Shown here piece after piece: positions 6,471 to 11,091 of a stretch of 11,091 bases of DNA. Position 1 is the stretch's first letter; every line of letters starts with the position of its first letter. Below the pieces are notes generated by a model. It was not told the DNA's origin. It worked only from the letters and a program-made list of their open reading frames with translations, and ran no database searches. The stretch is taken from assembly GCA_021793715.1 (NCBI GenBank), contig JAJYSF010000008.1, positions 1 through 11,091 of the forward strand, given 5' to 3'. The stretch is from Actinomycetes bacterium. GTDB lineage: Bacteria; Actinomycetota; Actinomycetes; Actinomycetales; Microbacteriaceae. A program made the translations under genes and the position numbers.

Positions 6471-7199
6471 ATGGCCCTCCACTTCATCGACGAGTCCGTC
6501 ACCGCAGGTGCCGGCGACACGATCACGCTCGCGGGCGCGGAGGCGCACCACGCCGCGGCGGTGCGCCGGGTGCGACCGGGCGAGACGGTGACGATCACGG
6601 ATGGCCGCGGCGCGTGGATCGAGGGGGAGACCCTGTCAGTCGATCAGAGCCGTGTCGAGATCCACGTCGTGCGACGCGCGAGCATCGCGCGCCCGACTCC
6701 ACGGATCCAACTCGCGCAGGGTCTCGCGAAGGGCGACAGGGACGAGCTCGCGGTGCAGGCTGCTACGGAACTCGGCGTCGACGCGATCGTGCCGTGGCAG
6801 GCGGCTCGGAGCGTGTCGCGCTGGCAGGGCGCCAAGGCGGAGAAGGGGCGCGCGCGCTGGCAGCGCATCGCCCGGGAGGCTGCGAAACAGGCCCACCGGG
6901 CGTGGATCCCCGAGGTCCACGACGTCGTGACGACCGCGGAGCTGGCGGCGCGTGCGCATGACGCCGACGTCGTCGTGCTCGACCCACGCGCGGAGCTTCC
7001 GCTCACGCGCGTCGAACCGTCGCACGATCGCGACCTGCTGATCGTCGTCGGCCCCGAGGGCGGCGTCTCCCCGGAGGAACTGCGCACGCTCACCGCGGCG
7101 GGCGCGCGGAACGCGCAGCTCGGCGACACCGTCCTGCGCACGTCGACGGCGGGGCCGGCGGCCCTCGCCGTGCTCAATGCGGTGAGCGGACGCTGGTGA
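6471..7199 (+). CDS. rsmE: 16S rRNA (uracil(1498)-N(3))-methyltransferase RsmE
   Basis: The 242-residue protein matches RsmE, a SPOUT-class enzyme that methylates N3 of U1498 in the decoding region of 16S rRNA using SAM. An N-terminal PUA-like domain includes EAHHAAAVRRVRPGE (24-38). The SPOUT domain has QLAQGLAKGDRDE-type sequence at 80-92, EAAKQAHR (136-143), GPEGGVSPEE (194-203) and LRTSTAG (222-228), the last forming the trefoil-knot SAM site. The start is seven bases after the dnaJ stop with only a weak Shine-Dalgarno, which suggests coupling to dnaJ and so indirect heat-shock control through CIRCE. The HIT gene begins 39 bases downstream. Confidence 0.95.
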   Translation: MALHFIDESVTAGAGDTITLAGAEAHHAAAVRRVRPGETVTITDGRGAWIEGETLSVDQSRVEIHVVRRASIARPTPRIQLAQGLAKGDRDELAVQAATELGVDAIVPWQAARSVSRWQGAKAEKGRARWQRIAREAAKQAHRAWIPEVHDVVTTAELAARAHDADVVVLDPRAELPLTRVEPSHDRDLLIVVGPEGGVSPEELRTLTAAGARNAQLGDTVLRTSTAGPAALAVLNAVSGRW

Positions 7200-7226
7200 C
7201 GGCCGCCGCCTGCAGGTGAGGATCGG

Positions 7227-7232
7227 TAGACT
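7227..7232 (+). promoter_or_regulatory. Candidate -10 element of the HIT-phoH operon (leaderless)
   Basis: TAGACT lies six bases before the ATG at 7239, the spacing expected when transcription begins on the start codon itself. TTCTGT between them is not a Shine-Dalgarno; the nearest purine-rich run (GTGAGGA, 7216-7222) is too far upstream. The hexamer is identical to those at lepA and hrcA. No clear -35 is present. Confidence 0.52.
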
Positions 7233-7238
7233 TCTGTC

Positions 7239-7586
7239 ATGAGCGAGCCGACGGTCTTCACGCGCATTCTGAACGGCGATATCCCCGGGGAGATCGTCGC
7301 GGAGTCAGAGCGCGTCTTCGCGATCACCGACATCAACCCGCAGGCCCCGGTGCACGTGCTGGTGATCCCCAAGACGGAGCGTTACCGCGACGTTGCCGAG
7401 CTCGCCGCCGCCGACCCGAGCCTCCTCTCGGAGGTCATCAGTATGGCGCACGACGTCGCTCGCGAGAAGGCGGGCGGCGAGTTCCGCCTGATCTTCAACA
7501 CGGGCGCGGGGGCGGGGCAGACCGTATTCCACGTGCACGCGCATGTGCTCGCTGGCGATCTCGAGGAGAAGACACTCGTTGGCTGA
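7239..7586 (+). CDS. HIT (histidine triad) family nucleotide hydrolase, HinT-like
   Basis: The 115-residue protein is a compact HIT-domain hydrolase. It opens with TVFTRILNGDIPGEIV, the usual HinT start, and carries the catalytic triad FHVHAHVLAG with His98, His100 and His102. HinT enzymes split nucleoside phosphoramidates and are dimeric cytosolic proteins. No N- or C-terminal extension is present, so a GalT or Fhit type is unlikely. The gene's role next to phoH is not known. TAGACT six bases upstream and no Shine-Dalgarno suggest leaderless transcription. The phoH start overlaps the last eight bases. Confidence 0.93.
   Translation: MSEPTVFTRILNGDIPGEIVAESERVFAITDINPQAPVHVLVIPKTERYRDVAELAAADPSLLSEVISMAHDVAREKAGGEFRLIFNTGAGAGQTVFHVHAHVLAGDLEEKTLVG
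7563..7571 (+). promoter_or_regulatory. Ribosome binding site supporting the TTG start of phoH
   Basis: GAGGAGAAG within the end of the HIT gene lies 7-10 bases before TTG at 7579. An upstream in-frame ATG at 7543 has no comparable sequence and would translate HIT-domain DNA, giving residues unlike PhoH. This favours the TTG. Confidence 0.6.
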
Positions 7587-8649
7587 CGATACCGACGCGA
7601 CGACCGTCACCATCACGGCAGACGGCGTCGCCATGGTCCAGCTTCTTGGACCACAGGACAAACTCCTGCGCATGGTCGAGGGGCGCCACCGGGACGTGGA
7701 CGTCCACGTCCGCGGCAACGAGATCACGCTCTCGGGCGCCGCGGGTGACGTCGCGGCGGCGCGGTTGCTCGTCGACGAGCTCATCGCACTCGCGCGTAGC
7801 GGCCATACGCTCGACCCGTCCGACGTCGAGACCGCGAACCGTGTGATCCGCCAATCGGGCGAGCAGCCGGCCCGGGGGCTCGGCGAGGCGATCGTCCAGG
7901 CACGAGGCAAGGGCATCCGTCCGAAGACGCCGGGACAGCGCGATTACGTCGACGCGATCGATCTCAACACGATCGTCTTCGGCATCGGTCCGGCAGGAAC
8001 GGGCAAGACCTATCTCGCGATGGCGAAGGCCGTCCAGGCGCTGCAACGGCGCGAGGTGAGCCGCATCATCCTGACGCGCCCGGCCGTCGAGGCGGGGGAG
8101 AGACTCGGCTTTCTGCCCGGATCGCTGACCGACAAGATCGACCCGTATCTGCGGCCGCTCTACGATGCGATCAACGAGATGATGGATCCGGAGATCGTCC
8201 CGAAGCTCATGGCGTCCGGCACGATCGAGGTCGCGCCGCTCGCGTACATGCGTGGCCGCACCCTCAACGACTCCTTCGTCGTACTCGACGAGGCGCAGAA
8301 CACGACCCCCGAACAGATGAAGATGTTCCTGACCCGTCTCGGCTTCGGCACCAAGATGGTCGTCACCGGCGACGTCACGCAGGTCGACCTTCCCGGCGGC
8401 ACGAGCGGCCTGCGGGTCGTGAACCGCATCCTCGGTGACGTCGACGACATCCATTTCGCCCACCTCTCGAGCGACGACGTCGTGCGTCACGCCCTCGTCG
8501 GCCGCATCGTCGACGCTTACACGGCCTACGACGACTCGCGCCAGGCACGGCGCGTCGAGCTCGATGAGGCGCGCGAATTCGCGAACCGAGCGGATCGCCG
8601 TCGCGGCGCGACCCCGAGAGCCCGGAACGCCAAGCGAGGACACCCATGA
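7579..8649 (+). CDS. phoH: PhoH-like ATPase
   Basis: From the TTG at 7579 the protein has 356 residues, typical of the PhoH/PhoL (YbeZ) family. An N-terminal KH-like region (about 10-70) is followed by the P-loop ATPase domain, with Walker A GPAGTGKT at 137-144, the conserved TRPAVEAGERLGFLPG (166-181), Walker B FVVLDEAQN at 233-241 and the sensor-like VVTGDVTQVD (261-270). The C-terminal tail is basic. PhoH-like proteins are linked to RNA metabolism and physically or genomically to YbeY, whose gene overlaps this one by four bases (ATGA). Phosphate-starvation control is known only for the founding E. coli phoH. TTG is preferred over ATG at 7543 because MADDTDATTVTITADG matches relatives from memory. 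Confidence 0.93.
   Translation: MADDTDATTVTITADGVAMVQLLGPQDKLLRMVEGRHRDVDVHVRGNEITLSGAAGDVAAARLLVDELIALARSGHTLDPSDVETANRVIRQSGEQPARGLGEAIVQARGKGIRPKTPGQRDYVDAIDLNTIVFGIGPAGTGKTYLAMAKAVQALQRREVSRIILTRPAVEAGERLGFLPGSLTDKIDPYLRPLYDAINEMMDPEIVPKLMASGTIEVAPLAYMRGRTLNDSFVVLDEAQNTTPEQMKMFLTRLGFGTKMVVTGDVTQVDLPGGTSGLRVVNRILGDVDDIHFAHLSSDDVVRHALVGRIVDAYTAYDDSRQARRVELDEAREFANRADRRRGATPRARNAKRGHP
7692..7711. repeat. Perfect 20-bp palindrome inside phoH
   Basis: GGACGTGGAC is followed directly by its exact reverse complement GTCCACGTCC. It encodes part of RDVDVHVR. Alternating Asp-Val and His-Val codons in GC-rich DNA favour such symmetry, so this may be a coding by-product. It could also extrude a cruciform or bind a dimeric protein. 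Confidence 0.4.
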
Positions 8650-9113
8650 TCGACATCAATAACGAATCCGACGTCGAGGTCGACATCGACCTCGTGCTGC
8701 GTCTCCTGCAGCACGACCTGCAGGCGCTCCACGTCAGCCCCGATGCCGAGCTGGCCGTCGTGTTCGTCGACGAGGGTGCGATGGAACAGCTCCACGTGCA
8801 GTGGATGGACGAGCCCGGCCCGACCGACGTGCTCAGCTTCCCGATGGACGAGCTCCGACCGGGCACGGCCGACCGGCCCACGCCTCCCGGACTGCTGGGC
8901 GACATCGTCGTGTGTCCTCAGGTCGCCGAGGTGCAGGCGCAGACAGCCGGCCACACGATGATGGACGAGATCGCGCTGCTGACCACGCATGGTCTGCTGC
9001 ATCTTCTCGGCTACGACCACGCGCTGCCCGAAGAGGAACGCCGCATGTTCGGTCTCCAGCGCGAACTGCTGGCGTCCTTCGCGGCACGTGAGAGGCGGAA
9101 TCGGCGCCAATGA
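8646..9113 (+). CDS. ybeY: Endoribonuclease YbeY (16S rRNA maturation and ribosome quality control)
   Basis: The 155-residue protein is a zinc-dependent single-strand endoribonuclease needed for 16S rRNA 3'-end processing and ribosome quality control. The metal site HGLLHLLGYDH gives the H3xH5xH ligands His115, His119 and His125. TDVLSFPMDE (60-69) and GDIVVCP (85-91) are the other family blocks. The C-terminus is Arg-rich. GAGGA at 8636-8640 is a good Shine-Dalgarno five bases before the ATG. Both ends overlap neighbours through ATGA, placing it in the tight unit phoH-ybeY-CBS gene-era, which fits ribosome biogenesis with Era. Confidence 0.97.
   Translation: MIDINNESDVEVDIDLVLRLLQHDLQALHVSPDAELAVVFVDEGAMEQLHVQWMDEPGPTDVLSFPMDELRPGTADRPTPPGLLGDIVVCPQVAEVQAQTAGHTMMDEIALLTTHGLLHLLGYDHALPEEERRMFGLQRELLASFAARERRNRRQ
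8675..8694. repeat. Near-perfect 20-bp inverted repeat at the start of ybeY
   Basis: CGAGGTCGA and TCGACCTCG are 9-base perfect arms separated by CA, 29-48 bases after the ybeY start. They encode VEVDIDLV. As RNA the two-base gap would have to open to a larger loop (about seven stem pairs). Alternating acidic and Val/Ile codons make this partly expected. Confidence 0.38.
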
Positions 9114-10471
9114 TCGAGGCGTTTCTCTTCGGAGGTGCCGTCGTGCTCCTCCTCATCGCGGCGTATATGACCGCGCTCGACGCCGCTCTCGGCGTCACGT
9201 CCTCCGCAGACCTCGTGGACATGGCGGCGGAGGGCCACAGCCCGCGCGCGCTCGCCCGGATCTCCGCGAACAAGTCCGCCCACGAAGCCGCCGTGACGTT
9301 CGCGCGGATCCTCGGAGACGTCGCCGCGGTCGCCTTCGTCGCGGCCGCGTTCCACGAACTGTTCGACTCCGTTGGCTGGGGCGTCCTCGTCTCGGTCGTC
9401 GTGATGGCGATCGTCACGTTCATCGTCGTGGCGACCGCGCCCGGGATCCTCGGGCGCCGGTACGCCGAGAAGGTGCTCACGTCGGGGGCCCGGATCGTGC
9501 GCGCAACGAAGATCGTCTTCGGCGTCGTCTCGCAACCGCTTGCGACCGCGCTGGAACGGATCATTCCCGGGGGACGACGCCGGGGGTTCGAATCCGAGGA
9601 ACAGCTGCTCTCGATCGTCGACGAAGCGGCGTCTCACGCGCTCATCGAGGACGACGACCGTGCGCTCATCCACTCGGTGTTCGACTTCACCGACCAGGTC
9701 GTGCGCGCGGTGATGGTGCCGCGCACCGAGATGGTGTCGATCGACGCCGGAGCGCCAGCTTCGGAAGCGATGGACGAATTCCTCTCGAGCGGCCTGTCGC
9801 GTCTGCCCGTCATCGATGACGACGTCGACGACATCGTCGGCGTGCTCTACCTCAAGGACCTCGTGCAGCACGCGTTCCGCGAGACGCCGGGCTGGCGCGT
9901 GGCCGCGGTCAGCGCCTACGCGCGCCCCGCCGTGTTCGTGCCCGAGCAGATGCGTGCCGAGAGCCTGCTGCAGCAGATGAAGCGCGACCAGGTGCACGTC
10001 TGCCTCGTCGTCGACGAATACGGCGGCATCGCGGGGATGGTGACGCTCGAAGACCTCCTCGAAGAACTCGTCGGCGAGATCGATGATGAGTACGACGCCC
10101 GCACGAACGAGATCGTCGAGTTGCCGGACGGCAGCTTCCGCGTGAGCGCAGGGCTCGGGACGACCGAGGTCGGCGAGCTGTTCGGCATCGACATCGACGA
10201 TGAAGACGTCGATTCGATCGGCGGACTCATGTCGAAGCACCTGGGCCACATGCCGCAGCCGGGCGAGCAGGTCGAGGCCGAGGGTCTTCTGCTCACGGGG
10301 GGCACCTCGCGCGGACGCGGGCGGGGGATCGCGACGGTGTTCGTGGACCGCACGGCCGCGCTGCGGGCGGTGGACGAGGCGCTCGGACGCCACCCCTCGA
10401 CGGGGGAGACTCCGGTCGCCGCAGCAGAGCACCGTGCGCACAGTCGCCGGGGAAGGAACGGAAGCGAGTGA
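9110..10471 (+). CDS. CNNM/DUF21 and CBS domain membrane protein (CorC/HlyC family)
   Basis: The 453-residue protein has an N-terminal DUF21 membrane domain with hydrophobic segments at about 5-28, 66-86 and 88-112 and a possible fourth at 127-147. A linker with FESEEQLLSIVDEA and FDFTDQVVRAVMVPRTEM (191-208) leads to two CBS domains (about 200-320), containing SRLPVIDDDVDDIVGVLYLKD and CLVVDEYGGIAGMVTLEDLLEE. A CorC/HlyC C-terminal domain follows (335-425), then a basic tail. Bacterial CNNM relatives such as CorC and MpfA are involved in magnesium or other divalent-cation export, with the CBS pair binding nucleotide; the 'hemolysin' label is historical. Its position between ybeY and era recurs in actinobacteria. 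It overlaps both neighbours by four bases. The ion is not provable from sequence. Confidence 0.92.
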   Translation: MIEAFLFGGAVVLLLIAAYMTALDAALGVTSSADLVDMAAEGHSPRALARISANKSAHEAAVTFARILGDVAAVAFVAAAFHELFDSVGWGVLVSVVVMAIVTFIVVATAPGILGRRYAEKVLTSGARIVRATKIVFGVVSQPLATALERIIPGGRRRGFESEEQLLSIVDEAASHALIEDDDRALIHSVFDFTDQVVRAVMVPRTEMVSIDAGAPASEAMDEFLSSGLSRLPVIDDDVDDIVGVLYLKDLVQHAFRETPGWRVAAVSAYARPAVFVPEQMRAESLLQQMKRDQVHVCLVVDEYGGIAGMVTLEDLLEELVGEIDDEYDARTNEIVELPDGSFRVSAGLGTTEVGELFGIDIDDEDVDSIGGLMSKHLGHMPQPGEQVEAEGLLLTGGTSRGRGRGIATVFVDRTAALRAVDEALGRHPSTGETPVAAAEHRAHSRRGRNGSE

Positions 10472-11091
10472 CCGAGGAGAGCACGCGAAGCGGGTTCGTG
10501 ACGTTCGTCGGACGACCGAACGTCGGCAAGTCGACGCTCATGAACGCGCTCGTCGGCGAGAAGATCGCCATCACGAGCGAGAAGCCGCAGACGACACGGC
10601 GCGCGATTCGCGGCATCGTGAATCGTCCGGGCGGCCAGCTCATCGTCGTCGATACCCCGGGCGTGCACCGACCGCGCACTCTGCTCGGCCAGCGACTCAA
10701 CGATCTCGTCGATACCGTCCTCGGAGACGTCGACGTCATCGCGTTCTGCGCGCCCGCCGATGAGAAGGTGGGGCCGGGCGACCGACGCATCGCACAGAGT
10801 CTGGACGGATATCCGCGGGCGCGGAAGATCGCGCTCGTGACGAAGACCGACGCCGCGAGCCGCGACGAGGTCATGGATCGGCTGATCGAGGTCGACGCGC
10901 TGCGCGAGGACTGGGATGCCGTCATCCCGATCTCTAGTGAGACGGGGGACCAGCTCGACGTGGTAGCCGACGAGGTGCTCGCGCGGATGCCCGAGGGGCC
11001 CGCTCTGTATCCGGACGACGTCGTGACCGACGAATCGCTTGAGGACCGCATCGCCGAGATCATCCGCGAGGCGGCGCTGCAGGACGTGCGC
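10468..11091 (+). CDS. era: GTPase Era, 30S ribosome assembly factor (C-terminus beyond window)
   Basis: The frame starts at GTG 10468 inside the preceding stop (GTGA) and is open to the window edge, giving 208 residues of about 300. It holds the full Era G domain: G1 GRPNVGKS (15-22), G2 QTTR (41-44), G3 DTPG (62-65), G4 TKTD (125-128) and G5 around SSETG (156-160). LEDRIAEIIREAALQDVR then leads to the KH domain, which lies outside. Era binds the 16S rRNA 3' end and guides 30S maturation, a partner job to YbeY. GAAGGAA at 10452-10458 and GGAAG at 10460-10464 serve as ribosome site. The G4 motif has Thr instead of the usual Asn of NKxD. Confidence 0.96.
   Translation, partial: MTEESTRSGFVTFVGRPNVGKSTLMNALVGEKIAITSEKPQTTRRAIRGIVNRPGGQLIVVDTPGVHRPRTLLGQRLNDLVDTVLGDVDVIAFCAPADEKVGPGDRRIAQSLDGYPRARKIALVTKTDAASRDEVMDRLIEVDALREDWDAVIPISSETGDQLDVVADEVLARMPEGPALYPDDVVTDESLEDRIAEIIREAALQDVR

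Noticed and set aside
7495..8643. Minus-strand open frame (382 codons) opposite phoH
   Set aside because: phoH on the other strand has intact Walker motifs; the antisense product is Arg/Asp-rich without any known pattern.
9011..10441. Long minus-strand open frame (476 codons) opposite the CBS gene and ybeY end
   Set aside because: It lies antisense to a gene with clear CNNM and CBS domains. Its composition (rich in Arg, His, Asp and Val) is what reverse-complement GC-rich codons produce, and no domain is recognisable.
1..11091. CRISPR arrays, tRNA or rRNA genes, insertion sequences, prophage or defence genes
   Set aside because: No spaced direct repeats, cloverleaf sequences, transposase motifs or terminal inverted repeats were seen; coding density and housekeeping content leave little room for them.

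Overview
The window is GC-rich, densely packed bacterial DNA. Gene content, order and protein sequences point to an actinobacterium of the order Micrococcales, most likely Microbacteriaceae (Microbacterium-like). This rests on recognising the protein families and on TAnnnT-type -10 elements placed almost on the start codons; no database search was run.

Layout: positions 1-201 hold the N-terminal part of a peptide-type ABC transporter permease on the minus strand. A 260-bp divergent intergenic region (202-461) follows, with three inverted repeats. All remaining genes are on the plus strand: lepA (462-2312), a DUF1990/UPF0548 gene (2337-2978), hemW (2978-4198), hrcA (4258-5292), a type I dnaJ (5354-6463), rsmE (6471-7199), a HIT-family gene (7239-7586), phoH (7579-8649), ybeY (8646-9113), a CNNM/CBS 'CorC-HlyC' membrane protein gene (9110-10471) and era (10468 to the right edge, incomplete). 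Several neighbours overlap by 1-8 bases (TGATG, ATGA, GTGA), as expected of translationally coupled operons. No convincing intrinsic terminator was found.

Regulation: a clear CIRCE operator (4215-4241) directly abuts the -10 element of hrcA, so HrcA very probably represses its own gene and the downstream dnaJ, and possibly rsmE, 7 bp further on. lepA, the DUF1990 gene and the HIT gene each have a TAnnnT hexamer ending 6-9 bases before the start codon. lepA and the HIT gene also lack a usable Shine-Dalgarno sequence, which suggests leaderless transcripts.

Functional theme: most genes serve translation and ribosome maintenance (LepA back-translocase, RsmE 16S rRNA methylation, YbeY endoribonuclease, PhoH ATPase, Era 30S assembly GTPase), together with heat-shock control (HrcA, DnaJ) and heme delivery (HemW). 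This is a conserved actinobacterial core neighbourhood, not an accessory island. I found no evidence of a new defence, mobile or biosynthetic system. The points worth a second look are the leaderless promoter set, the inverted repeats in the lepA/permease divergent region, the uncharacterised DUF1990 gene and the altered first zinc motif of DnaJ.
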